Source: Candidatus Woesearchaeota archaeon CG10_big_fil_rev_8_21_14_0_10_32_24 | GTDB lineage: Archaea > Nanobdellota > Nanobdellia > Woesearchaeales > GW2011-AR9 | Length of the DNA stretch: 7,491 nt | Direction: 5' to 3' | Assembly (NCBI GenBank): GCA_002763025.1 | Contig: PCYG01000006.1 | Location: 1 to 7,491, forward strand | In this document: positions 1-7,141 of the stretch, piece by piece | How positions within the stretch are numbered: the stretch's first letter is position 1 | Layout of the letters: each line of letters begins with the position of its first letter | The notes under the pieces: generated by a model | What the model saw: the letters and a program-made list of their open reading frames with translations, nothing else | What the model was told of the DNA's origin: nothing | Database searches by the model: none | Position numbers and translations under genes: made by a program

Positions 1-572
1 ACCCACGCAAATAATCCTGGACACACATCATTTCCAAAATAGGTTTTAATTACGTTTGGTTCAAAATGTCCTTCCATGACTGCCTGAATCCCAAAATAAT
101 TTTCTCTTCCTTCATAATACAATCCACATGCTTTTGCAGTCATACTCAATGGACCATCTGCAGCGATGATAATATCGCCAGAAACTTTGATTTCCTCATC
201 GTTATTCTTAATAACTAATGCATCGCCTTCTTTCCGAATAAAAGCATGATTTAAAAATATCTTTGCACCTTCTTTCTCAGCCAATTTTGCAAAATAACGA
301 TCAAACTTAGTTCTACAAACAACATAATCTTTTTGTTTAATCTGTAATTTATGATGTGGAGAAAATACTTCAATAGTATCGATAGTATTAATTAAAAAAT
401 CGTCCATTGGAAAACCAAATTTATCAAATGAAGAAGTGAGAATACCTGTACATTGTATAGGTGCACCAATAGAAGCATGATTTTCGTAAATCTCAACGGC
501 ATGCCCTTCTTTCGCAAAAAGGTAACCAGTAAAACAACCCACTGGGCCACCACCAATAATTATTATTTTCAT
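1..572 (-). CDS. Geranylgeranyl reductase-family FAD-dependent oxidoreductase, 3' end cut by window edge
   Basis: The 190 visible codons begin MKIIIIGGGPVG, a Rossmann FAD-binding strand-turn-helix with GxGxxG-type glycines at residues 7-12 and an acidic residue (Glu30) at the end of the second strand, where these enzymes bind the FAD ribose. Further family signs are QCTGIL (40-45), an Arg87...FD (90-91) helix start, the second FAD motif AADGPLS (137-143), and PGLFAW at the end, which matches the Pro-Gly-aromatic-Trp segment before the third FAD motif in this family. Archaeal members saturate geranylgeranyl chains of membrane ether lipids using reduced flavin; related enzymes act on other prenyl substrates or have unknown substrates, so lipid reduction is inferred. 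The start was chosen because it places the dinucleotide fold at the N-terminus and a TATA box sits about 26 nt upstream. The remaining C-terminal part lies outside the window. Confidence 0.85.
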   Translation of the reverse strand, partial: MKIIIIGGGPVGCFTGYLFAKEGHAVEIYENHASIGAPIQCTGILTSSFDKFGFPMDDFLINTIDTIEVFSPHHKLQIKQKDYVVCRTKFDRYFAKLAEKEGAKIFLNHAFIRKEGDALVIKNNDEEIKVSGDIIIAADGPLSMTAKACGLYYEGRENYFGIQAVMEGHFEPNVIKTYFGNDVCPGLFAW

Positions 573-594
573 TTATGAGAGTCCAATCTTGCAG

Positions 595-604
595 ATTATA
601 AAAG
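595..604 (-). promoter_or_regulatory. Candidate TATA box for the GGR-family gene, probably leaderless
   Basis: On the minus strand CTTTTATAAT is centred about 27 nt before the A of the ATG at 572. Archaeal transcription normally starts 25-27 nt downstream of the TATA centre, which puts the start at or next to the ATG. No Shine-Dalgarno sequence is visible before the ATG, in contrast to the GAGG or GGAGG sites of most genes to the right, which fits a leaderless message. The T-rich surroundings make a chance TATA match possible. Confidence 0.5.
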
Positions 605-611
605 ATTTATT

Positions 612-661
612 AAAAAAAAGAAACCCAAATCAAAGAAAAAAAAAAGAAAAAAAAGATTTGG
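612..661 (-). terminator. Oligo-T transcription terminator after the S-layer-like gene
   Basis: Starting 18 nt past the S-layer-like stop codon, the minus strand has T-tracts of 8, 10 and 8 residues (complements of the A-runs at 647-654, 636-645 and 612-619). The first two lie inside the loop of a 7-bp inverted repeat (CCAAATC at 625-631 with GATTTGG at 655-661). Archaeal RNA polymerase terminates on T-rich stretches without needing a GC-rich hairpin, so the tracts alone would suffice. Confidence 0.75.
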
Positions 662-678
662 AAGAAGAATAACTATAC

Positions 679-2007
679 TTAATAGTATGTTTGTTCTTCG
701 TCTTCGTCGTCTTTACGTAAACGGCTGAAACCGATGATTAAACCAATCAATACTAGTAATACAACTAATACGATTAATGCTAATTCTAATCCATTTCTTA
801 AACTTACGCCGTTTTCACCAGCAACTACGTTTGCATTTAGGCTTACAGTTTCTAAAACTTCATCGCCTGCTTTAACAGCTACAGATACTACGTGATTACC
901 AGCAGCAGCGTCACCAGAGACAGCTACATTAACGTAAACAACTTTGTTTTTACCAGGTTCTAATACTACTAAGTTGTCACTGAATGAAGCAATTGCCCAG
1001 TCACCAGTTACAGCTTCTAAAGTATACGCTTTTGAAGATGTACCAGCATTGGTTAATGCTACACCGTATGTTGCTGTTTTACCAGTTGCAACAGTTTGTG
1101 TTGAAGGACCAACAGCTAATACTAACTTATCAGATCCTGCAAACTTACTGTCTGCTACTACATGTAAAGTTCCTGTTTTTGTAACAGTTTCTCTTAAATC
1201 ATCATACATTACAGTTACTTTGATTTCGTAATCACCTTCTGCTGCAGTTGCAGGGATAGGTAAAAACATTTCTTCAACGTCTTCGTAATCTACATTATTA
1301 TTGTCGGTTTTTACAACGTCAACATATTTACTTGCGGTAACTCCTAAAGCAGGAATACTTACAGTAACTTTAACGTCTTTCTGATCTTTGTCACCGTAGT
1401 TCTCTAAAAGAACAGTAGGTTGTACAGATCGTCCAGCTTTAACACTAGATCCAGGGAATAATGTTACTTCCTTAATATCAATAGCATTACGTGTAGGTTC
1501 AACATTTAATTTTACAACTCTTCCAACAGGAGCAGATGCACTGTTATAAATGTTTAAGTGTAACCAATAAACTTGCTTATCTAAATTTTTAGGTAAGTTT
1601 ATGTTTAACTTAACAGTTTTTTGTGTATTTGCAGCCATATCAAACAAGTGTGTTGAATCGCTTAATTTTTCGTAATCAGAGTATTCATAACCCTTGATCA
1701 TTGCTTCAACTTCAACGTTTTGAACTGCTTCTTTTGTGAAAAGAGTTACTTCGACTTCCATCGTTTCTCCTTCTTCAACAGTTACGGAAGGTACATTAAC
1801 TACACCATTCCCGTTAAAATCTACTACGTCTTCACCAATCTTATTTCCATTTACATCTAACACATTTATAGCTGTGTTTCCAAAGCTTACACTAGTACCA
1901 TCTACGTCTACTTTCCATGCGAAGTTGGACTCATCCAAAGCTACTACGCTTGAAACCATAAGTAAACTGATGACAAATAATGCCAATACACTTACAATTT
2001 TTTTCAT
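679..2007 (-). CDS. S-layer-like surface protein with signal peptide and C-terminal membrane anchor
   Basis: The protein is 442 aa. It has a Sec signal peptide (MKKIVSVLALFVISLLMVSS, cleavage near Ala23), then three beta-rich Ig-like modules at about 75-168, 172-285 and 294-396, then one membrane helix at about 405-427, followed by a basic stop-transfer (RLRK) and an acidic tail ending TYY. The segment with GYEYSDYE and DSTHLFD (106-123), and the KAGRSVQPTVLLENYGDKD stretch with its CARDB/APHP-like fold, closely resemble proteins annotated 'putative S-layer protein' in Woesearchaeota and Pacearchaeota. It is therefore expected to sit outside the cell, held by one helix, as a lattice or coat subunit. 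The reading frame is open to a TTG at 2061, but GGAGG at 2017-2021 and the promoter at 2073-2090 select the ATG at 2007. It has its own promoter and terminator, so it is probably monocistronic. Confidence 0.85.
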   Translation of the reverse strand: MKKIVSVLALFVISLLMVSSVVALDESNFAWKVDVDGTSVSFGNTAINVLDVNGNKIGEDVVDFNGNGVVNVPSVTVEEGETMEVEVTLFTKEAVQNVEVEAMIKGYEYSDYEKLSDSTHLFDMAANTQKTVKLNINLPKNLDKQVYWLHLNIYNSASAPVGRVVKLNVEPTRNAIDIKEVTLFPGSSVKAGRSVQPTVLLENYGDKDQKDVKVTVSIPALGVTASKYVDVVKTDNNNVDYEDVEEMFLPIPATAAEGDYEIKVTVMYDDLRETVTKTGTLHVVADSKFAGSDKLVLAVGPSTQTVATGKTATYGVALTNAGTSSKAYTLEAVTGDWAIASFSDNLVVLEPGKNKVVYVNVAVSGDAAAGNHVVSVAVKAGDEVLETVSLNANVVAGENGVSLRNGLELALIVLVVLLVLIGLIIGFSRLRKDDEDEEQTYY

Positions 2008-2016
2008 TTTATTCTT

Positions 2017-2021
2017 CCTCC
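2017..2021 (-). promoter_or_regulatory. Shine-Dalgarno site that fixes the S-layer-like start
   Basis: The minus strand reads GGAGG with 9 nt before the ATG at 2007. No comparable site precedes the in-frame ATG or TTG at 2058-2061, and those codons lie upstream of the predicted transcription start near 2051. The protein starting at 2007 also begins directly with a normal signal peptide. Confidence 0.85.
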
Positions 2022-2072
2022 AAATCTTAATTTTCAATTTTGGAATATGTTTTCTCATCAAAACGAAGATTG

Positions 2073-2090
2073 TTTTTTAAACCTTTCGTT
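2073..2090 (-). promoter_or_regulatory. BRE/TATA promoter of the S-layer-like gene
   Basis: The minus strand reads AACGAAAGGTTTAAAAAA: a purine-rich BRE with CGAAAG followed by a TATA element TTTAAAAAA. The expected transcription start is near 2051, giving a leader of about 44 nt that contains the GGAGG site. Confidence 0.7.
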
Positions 2091-2108
2091 GTTTTGAGTA
2101 TGTTTGAG

Positions 2109-2122
2109 TAACTACACTAATT
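2109..2122. promoter_or_regulatory. Candidate regulatory box shared with the operon promoter
   Basis: The plus strand reads TAACTACACTAATT; the same 14-mer with a single change (C for the tenth base) occurs at 7156-7169, upstream of the four-gene operon. Here its near edge is 27 bp upstream of the TATA element. A further TAACTA lies at 2122-2127, 13 bp from the first. Binding by a regulator is inference. Confidence 0.35.
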
Positions 2123-2138
2123 AACTATTCTAAAATAA

Positions 2139-4202
2139 TTATTGTATTGTTACCATTCTGTATACCACACTATTATGGTGGTCGTTGCTTACAGTCAACA
2201 CAAGAGTATATTCCCCAGGTTGAGTATCATATGGTACATTAATGTAAATGGTCTTTGTTGCGGAATGACCTTTCTCAAGGTTAAACTCGCCTGAAGTTCC
2301 ATACATATTTGTTCCATAAACGAATGCACGAATGTTTGTATCATCCCAGTCTTCGTTACCATTGTTTTTCACATCTACCCCAACCATTACATATTCTCCA
2401 GGTGAAACCACTTCTGGTAACACATGTACGGATGCAAGGTTAACATTTGAGTATGCTGCTTGAACAGTAATTGTAAAAGTTTGTTCGAAAGATGTTTTTC
2501 CATCATTGATTGCTAAAATCACTTTATATGAACCTTCTTCAGCAACCCATTCAACTAAACCGTCTTTTGATACTTTCATACCATTAGGGCCTTTCACAAC
2601 ATAATAGTTGATTGGATTATTACTCTCAGCTAAAATCTGGTAGGCATAATTCTCACCATCTGTTGCAGTTGTAATAGGAGAGGAGATGATTTTCAAAATA
2701 TCTTTTTGAACTGGTTGGTCTTGATCACACAGGTCACCTTTTCCATCTCCATCTGTATCTTTCTGATCAGGGTTAAATGTTAAAGGGCAGTTATCTTGAC
2801 CATCTGGAATTCCATCTTTATCGGAATCTAGGATTACAACACCAACACCAATTTTATATGATTGTGTTACTAATCCACCAAAAGCATCTGCTACTTGAAT
2901 AGATACATCAACAGTTTTTCCTGAATCTTCTGCAGTTGGAGTCCAACTTACAACACCATTAACAAGTGTCATACCTTCAGGTCTCTGTGTTAAACTTACA
3001 GTTAATGCGTCATTATCAGCATCAGTTGCATGAATAGCATAAGTATATGTGATTCCAACAGTTGCAGAATATCCTGGATGTGATACAATTGCTGGATTTC
3101 TATTTACATCTGACACAGTAATTGTAACTACTTGTGGTGCAGAATATGTTTTGCCATCATAAGCCCAAAATTTAATTTTGATATCCTTTGATGTTGCAGG
3201 ATGTTGCACAAAATCATATCCTGGATTAAAAGTAAATTTTCCTGAAGTCTTATCAAATGATACTTCTTTAGGTAAACTTGTATCTTTGAAGATGTTATTT
3301 AACATACATTTAGCATCATACCATTTACATTGTTTTGAAACAACAACAGATTCAGCAACATAACTAGATCCACCAGATACTGTAAATGTTGTTGAATCGC
3401 CTTCATTAATAACATGATTTTTAACACCAACGTCTAATTTAGGAGGTTGATTTTGGTCAACAACAATAATTTGAACTGTTGCTTTTCCAACGCCACCTTT
3501 ACCATCATTTCCTTCAAAAACAACGTTATAGGTTCCTTGTTCTTGAAAATTTGGTTGCCATGAAAATACATACAAAGCTCCCCATTTTTGTAAAGAAGAT
3601 CCTTGTGGTAAATTGTTACTTGTTACAGTTACAACATCACCATCAGCATCGGTGGGTACAATTACAAAATTAAAGTATACGTTTTCATTTGATGTTTTTT
3701 CATATAACTTAAATGGTTGTGCTTGTACTAATTTTAAATCTGGCATGTTAAGTTCCGGATTATGATTGTTGTTGGCACTCTTTTTAGGTAAAACAATTAA
3801 TTCTAAAAAGTCTGTATCAACAGAACTGCTATCAGTTAATTTTACAGTAACAAGGTAATTACCTTCTTTGTCACCATAATTATTTGAAACAACAGTAACC
3901 TCTTCATATGCTAAATTGCTTGCATCAACATTCTTATTAATAACAGTACCAACAATTTTACCTGTTGCTTTATCATTAATTTGTACGGTTAAAAGTACGT
4001 TTTTATCTGATAATGATGTAAAGTAACCAGTTGCAAATGTTGCAGATTGACCGTTCACAATTGTGTTGGATTGTGTGCCATCAGTCCATGCAAAAAGATT
4101 TTTACCTTGTGCACTTTTTGTCCAATCTATTTGTGCAACAGCTGCACTAGAGATAAGCATTAACGCAAGTACAAATACGAATAGATGTTTGTATAGTTTC
4201 AT
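2139..4202 (-). CDS. Secreted multi-domain Ig-like/cadherin-like protein with thrombospondin type 3 repeat
   Basis: The protein is 687 aa with a signal peptide ([20 protein letters not shown], cleavage near Ala23). An N-terminal beta module (about 33-138) is followed by Ig/cadherin-like modules at about 148-250, 251-366, 369-456 (with TDADNDAL and the [13 protein letters not shown] turn of 'putative Ig' domains) and 503-582, then a C-terminal CARDB-like module (588-687). A thrombospondin type 3 motif lies at 459-493 ([14 protein letters not shown], then [12 protein letters not shown]), the usual calcium-binding spacer with a paired Cys472/Cys492. Cys292 and Cys299 form a second likely disulfide. 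There is no C-terminal membrane helix, sorting signal or catalytic motif, so it is probably retained through partners. It is the last gene of the four-gene operon, 15 nt after its neighbour; its GAGG (4214-4217, 11 nt before the ATG) directly abuts the preceding stop codon. Adhesion or surface-layer assembly is inferred from the domains. Confidence 0.85.
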   Translation of the reverse strand: MKLYKHLFVFVLALMLISSAAVAQIDWTKSAQGKNLFAWTDGTQSNTIVNGQSATFATGYFTSLSDKNVLLTVQINDKATGKIVGTVINKNVDASNLAYEEVTVVSNNYGDKEGNYLVTVKLTDSSSVDTDFLELIVLPKKSANNNHNPELNMPDLKLVQAQPFKLYEKTSNENVYFNFVIVPTDADGDVVTVTSNNLPQGSSLQKWGALYVFSWQPNFQEQGTYNVVFEGNDGKGGVGKATVQIIVVDQNQPPKLDVGVKNHVINEGDSTTFTVSGGSSYVAESVVVSKQCKWYDAKCMLNNIFKDTSLPKEVSFDKTSGKFTFNPGYDFVQHPATSKDIKIKFWAYDGKTYSAPQVVTITVSDVNRNPAIVSHPGYSATVGITYTYAIHATDADNDALTVSLTQRPEGMTLVNGVVSWTPTAEDSGKTVDVSIQVADAFGGLVTQSYKIGVGVVILDSDKDGIPDGQDNCPLTFNPDQKDTDGDGKGDLCDQDQPVQKDILKIISSPITTATDGENYAYQILAESNNPINYYVVKGPNGMKVSKDGLVEWVAEEGSYKVILAINDGKTSFEQTFTITVQAAYSNVNLASVHVLPEVVSPGEYVMVGVDVKNNGNEDWDDTNIRAFVYGTNMYGTSGEFNLEKGHSATKTIYINVPYDTQPGEYTLVLTVSNDHHNSVVYRMVTIQ

Positions 4203-4217
4203 TTTAATTTAATCCTC

Positions 4218-5183
4218 TTATTTATTCCTACAGTAACCAAGACTTAATCCAATTACACGATCACCTTCTAATGAATACATTACACTCGGGGTAACACATA
4301 CGCCACCACCACCATTATTTCCAGTTTTAATCATTAATGGAACTGCTAATCTTAAGTAAGGACTGGTTGATTCATCAACGCCACCTTGAGTTTGGAAAGA
4401 TTCTGCGCCTTGCATAACAACACCATCAATTGATTTTGATGCTAAGATTGTTTCATTCCATGTAGTTTTTTTATTTAAACCACCTGCTGTTAATCCTAAA
4501 CCAAGACCAACATTTTTCCCATCATACAATAAAGTGTTATTTTGTAATGTTAAACCTAAACCTTTTGCAGATAATGCAGCATCAGAATTGTGAGTTTCTG
4601 TTAATGTTAATTTTCCGGCTAAAGGTCCTTCACTTGCTGTTTTTACATTTGTGCCATGATTTACTAAAGAATCCGCATCAAATGAAACGTAATGTACACC
4701 TAATGCCCACCTTCTTCCAGTTGGATGATAAAGTACAGTTGCGTCAATTCCAAGTCCGTCTGAAACTCCTCTATGATTTTCATTTAAATTAGTAAGAACA
4801 ACGCCCATACCAACTTCAGGTAAACCTGCTAAAATTGGAACATAATTAGTTACTGTTTTTGTAACAGTTACAGGTGTTACACCACGAGGCTTATACACCG
4901 GGGTTACACTATCAGGTAATCCAACAGGTGTAACATCACTAGGTAATCCTACCGGCGTAACTTGTTGTGGTAAACCAACCACATCATCTAAACTTGTATT
5001 AGATGGGACAGTTATAATTCTTCGTGTTGTAAGATCATATCTTGTTTTTCCCTCTTTAACATCTTGCACACGTACAGTGGTATGTGGTTTGTCAGCTGAT
5101 GCACTAGGTGCGTATCCTGCAGTTGCTAATCCTATTGCTAATGCAAAAGGTGCTAATATTTGTTTAATATAATTGATACTCAT
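4218..5183 (-). CDS. Secreted Gly/beta-rich protein of unknown family with 9-residue Pro repeats
   Basis: I do not recognise a family. The 321 aa protein has a signal peptide (MSINYIKQILAPFALAIG..., cleavage after ASA, about residue 30), an extended region with four 9-residue repeats of the form VGLPxxVTP (69-104), then a C-terminal half of alternating polar/apolar, Gly-rich strands (about 124-321). Examples are GLGIDATVLYH, WALGVHYVSFD, VGLGLGLTAGG and a final strand RVIGLSLGYC. This pattern resembles the beta-hairpins of outer-membrane barrels, but a soluble beta protein is equally possible. A GGGG linker (291-294) precedes Cys296, which could pair with Cys318. The frame is open to an ATG at 5210, but AAGGAGG placed 8 nt before 5183 and a signal peptide starting there decide for 5183. 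The preceding stop is only 1 nt away, so translation is probably coupled. Confidence 0.8.
   Translation of the reverse strand: MSINYIKQILAPFALAIGLATAGYAPSASADKPHTTVRVQDVKEGKTRYDLTTRRIITVPSNTSLDDVVGLPQQVTPVGLPSDVTPVGLPDSVTPVYKPRGVTPVTVTKTVTNYVPILAGLPEVGMGVVLTNLNENHRGVSDGLGIDATVLYHPTGRRWALGVHYVSFDADSLVNHGTNVKTASEGPLAGKLTLTETHNSDAALSAKGLGLTLQNNTLLYDGKNVGLGLGLTAGGLNKKTTWNETILASKSIDGVVMQGAESFQTQGGVDESTSPYLRLAVPLMIKTGNNGGGGVCVTPSVMYSLEGDRVIGLSLGYCRNK
4872..4979 (-). repeat. Four tandem 27-bp coding repeats (VGLPxxVTP)
   Basis: The units encode VGLPQQVTP, VGLPSDVTP, VGLPDSVTP and VYKPRGVTP in register, each exactly nine codons. The first three are close to one another; the fourth is degenerate and runs into VTVTKTVTNYVP. 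The Pro every nine residues and the absence of charge patterning suggest an extended, rigid stalk between the mature N-terminus and the beta-rich C-terminal part. Slippage at such repeats could vary stalk length between strains. Confidence 0.85.
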
Positions 5184-5184
5184 T

Positions 5185-5838
5185 TTATTGTCCTCCTTGA
5201 TCCTTACCATGTAGAAGATCTAAATTTTGTTGTAAATCATCGTAAGTTAAAGCTTTAGTTCCTGCAATTGTAGGGAAAGAGTATAATAATTCAGGTGTAT
5301 CAGTATTACAAAAATTTGGAATAGCTTCACTTCTGTTTAAGATTCCATCTTGAAGGTATTCTTCGGATGCTCTTACCATTTTCCGGTCAGAACGTTCCCA
5401 TCTCTTTCCTTTACCGTCTATACCAATTTGTAAAGCGTCATCAAGATTAAGAACAATTGTTCCACTACCTTGCATAGCACTAACTACATCAGTTCTATAG
5501 ACATTCCAGAATTGTTTTAATTTGGGATATTCTGAAACACAACGATCATTATGATTCATGACATTTCCTAAAAGATAAATTTTTCTACCTGAATCTGCAA
5601 AATAACTTTCAGCTTGTGGAACTTCTTTTCCATCAATGACAACATAATCCATTTTACCATCTGTTCTTGCTTTAACTTCTTCAGGAGTAGGTCCATTGTA
5701 TTCCATGTTTACTTCTGTTCTTGCTTGAGGTAGAACGGGAGACATACATCCGGCTAAAGCTGTTGAAAGGTACACTGCACCTGTAGCAATTGCTACTTTC
5801 ACACCACTTAATTTTGATTCTAATGAATTTATTGTCAT
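5185..5838 (-). CDS. Lipoprotein of unknown family
   Basis: I do not recognise a family. The 217 aa product has an N-region with Lys9 and Lys14, a hydrophobic stretch and a lipobox LAGC ending at Cys31, so it is predicted to be exported and lipid-anchored with Cys31 as its first mature residue. The mature part is polar, with short segments such as MDYVVIDGKEVP (63-74) and RKIYLLGNVMNHND (85-98). Cys100 and Cys177 are the only other cysteines and could form a disulfide. No catalytic motif is visible. The start at 5838 is supported by GAGGT (5846-5850, 7 nt before the ATG) and by the signal sequence. It lies 18 nt after the upstream gene and 1 nt before the next; its last codons (for Gly-Gly-Gln) contain the next gene's ribosome-binding site. 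It is probably a subunit or anchor of whatever surface structure the operon builds. Confidence 0.8.
   Translation of the reverse strand: MTINSLESKLSGVKVAIATGAVYLSTALAGCMSPVLPQARTEVNMEYNGPTPEEVKARTDGKMDYVVIDGKEVPQAESYFADSGRKIYLLGNVMNHNDRCVSEYPKLKQFWNVYRTDVVSAMQGSGTIVLNLDDALQIGIDGKGKRWERSDRKMVRASEEYLQDGILNRSEAIPNFCNTDTPELLYSFPTIAGTKALTYDDLQQNLDLLHGKDQGGQ
5192..5198 (-). promoter_or_regulatory. Shine-Dalgarno site embedded in the end of the lipoprotein gene
   Basis: AAGGAGG lies within the final codons of the lipoprotein gene and 8 nt before the ATG at 5183. It rules out the alternative ATG at 5208-5210, which is upstream of it, and with the 1-nt intergenic gap suggests translational coupling of the lipoprotein and the repeat protein. 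Confidence 0.85.
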
Positions 5839-5856
5839 ATTTTTTACCTCATTAAT

Positions 5857-7059
5857 TTAAAATGGTAACCATCCTGATTGTTTTCCAGATGATTCTTTGA
5901 TTATTTCCCCACGAGGAGATTTTCGTGCATGGGGTTTTGCACATCGTTGTGTTTTCTTTTCACAATTTGTTTTCAATGTTTCATGTTGCCGATTTAATAT
6001 AGTATAATCAGAATTGCAAGAACCTAATTCATCATTACATGTACCTAATTTAGATTCTAAATTTTCCTTAGCTACTTTAGCAGTATCTAATTCACCACTT
6101 AATCTATCTGCGTTTCTTTCAGAATATTCTAAACCAGCTTTTGCTGCATCAAGTTCATTATGTGCAGAATCGTATAATCCTTGATTATTAGTAGCAATTG
6201 CCCGTTGGTTAGCTACTTCATGATTTGCACGATTGTACATAAATCCACCAACTATAGCTGCTACTGCTAAAGCTACAACACCCACACGTAAGGGAGTACC
6301 ATATTTATCCCAATTCCATGAGGCAGTGTTTTTTTCAGCAAATAATTGATTAAAGTATTTTTCACCAACTGCATCTCGTCCAAAGTAACTCAAAACTTTT
6401 TCTTTTGCTTCTTTAACTTCGGTTTCTAATGTGGTTACTTTTTCTAAAAAAGGAGTGGTATTATCATTATGAGCTTTTGTAATTTCAGGAGTTCTTTCTT
6501 CTGGTGTTAAGTCATCATAATCTCTTGTTGCATTAGATAAATCTAATTCTGCATTTCTCAAAGACTTTACTTTTGTAAGATAATCACCTTGTATTAAACC
6601 TTCATCAATCCATCTATGAACACGTTCTGAATCTAATTGTAAAAAGACTTCTGTAGCTAAAGGGGTATACGTTGCTTGAACAAAATCAGGATCAATTGTT
6701 GCTAAGCCTTCTAAAGTTGTACAATATTGTTCTTCTGGGTTTCCTTTATAATTTAATGCAATATGATGAGAGAAGAATTTTGCAACATCTGAAATATTAC
6801 TTAAATCTAATTTTTCAGACCCATAAACTGTTTGCATGTTTTGTGCATGCACTAAAATATAAGTTTCAATAGTTTCTGGTGTTCTTGCAGGAGTAGAAAA
6901 GCGTTCACGAAGATTACCAATTTGTGTACGAAGTTGATGATATTTCACAGAAATATAACTTTCTGGTTTTTGTTTTCCTTGTGAATCTACTGGAATTACT
7001 ACAGTTTCACCTGCATTACCATTGCCAGCACCACCATTAATTTTATTATCATTAGTCAT
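5857..7059 (-). CDS. Single-pass membrane protein with cysteine-bearing coiled coil, unknown family
   Basis: I do not recognise a family. The 400 aa protein has no signal peptide. It starts with a Gly/Asn-rich disordered segment (1-35), followed by a mostly helical domain of about 200 residues with a short coiled coil near 204-226, one membrane helix (about 257-275, LRVGVVALAVAAIVGGFMY), then a long coiled coil (about 295-372). The coil carries Cys341 and Cys348, and Cys366 and Cys373, each pair exactly one heptad apart. The C-terminus is basic (377-400). With the N-terminus inside, the coil would be extracellular and its cysteines could cross-link subunits; flanking charges do not settle the topology. 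It is the first gene of the envelope operon and follows a BRE/TATA promoter. It may be a membrane anchor or scaffold for the exported proteins that follow; no enzyme motif is seen. Confidence 0.8.
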   Translation of the reverse strand: MTNDNKINGGAGNGNAGETVVIPVDSQGKQKPESYISVKYHQLRTQIGNLRERFSTPARTPETIETYILVHAQNMQTVYGSEKLDLSNISDVAKFFSHHIALNYKGNPEEQYCTTLEGLATIDPDFVQATYTPLATEVFLQLDSERVHRWIDEGLIQGDYLTKVKSLRNAELDLSNATRDYDDLTPEERTPEITKAHNDNTTPFLEKVTTLETEVKEAKEKVLSYFGRDAVGEKYFNQLFAEKNTASWNWDKYGTPLRVGVVALAVAAIVGGFMYNRANHEVANQRAIATNNQGLYDSAHNELDAAKAGLEYSERNADRLSGELDTAKVAKENLESKLGTCNDELGSCNSDYTILNRQHETLKTNCEKKTQRCAKPHARKSPRGEIIKESSGKQSGWLPF

Positions 7060-7066
7060 AATTATA

Positions 7067-7072
7067 ACCCCC
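7067..7072 (-). promoter_or_regulatory. Variant Shine-Dalgarno (GGGGGT) of the operon's first gene
   Basis: The minus strand reads GGGGGT with 7 nt before the ATG at 7059. It equals GGAGGT with one A-to-G change, which would still pair with the 16S tail through a G-U wobble. It lies in a predicted leader of about 25 nt. The other genes of this operon use GAGG or GGAGG, so this one may be weaker. Confidence 0.5.
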
Positions 7073-7086
7073 GAATTAAACGAATA

Positions 7087-7100
7087 CTACTGTTAAGTAG
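7087..7100. promoter_or_regulatory. Small inverted repeat near the predicted operon transcription start
   Basis: CTACT and AGTAG flank a GTTA spacer (5-bp arms, 4-nt spacer), between the TATA element and the expected start near 7085. It shares GTTA and GTAG words with the inverted repeat at 7142-7162, so the two might bind the same regulator. Arms this short can occur by chance in AT-rich DNA. Confidence 0.25.
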
Positions 7101-7105
7101 GCATC

Positions 7106-7123
7106 TATTTATAAACTTTTTGG
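7106..7123 (-). promoter_or_regulatory. BRE/TATA promoter of the four-gene envelope operon
   Basis: The minus strand reads CCAAAAAG (BRE, 7116-7123) followed directly by TTTATAAATA (7106-7115), a near-consensus archaeal promoter. The expected start is near 7085, about 25 nt before the first ATG. No equally good promoter is seen inside the operon before the S-layer-like gene. Confidence 0.8.
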
Positions 7124-7141
7124 AACATTTGTTAGGATATA

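Noticed and set aside
944..1231. Plus-strand open frames inside the S-layer-like gene (also 984-1184 and 1736-2080)
   Set aside because: They are antisense to a well-supported gene with signal peptide, anchor, ribosome-binding site and promoter, and their products look like reversed-frame composition without domains.
3178..3673. Plus-strand frames inside the Ig-like gene (3178-3363, 3479-3673), and similar ones at 4547-4792 and 6672-6872
   Set aside because: All are antisense to convincing exported or membrane proteins, lack ribosome-binding sites, and are of biased composition.
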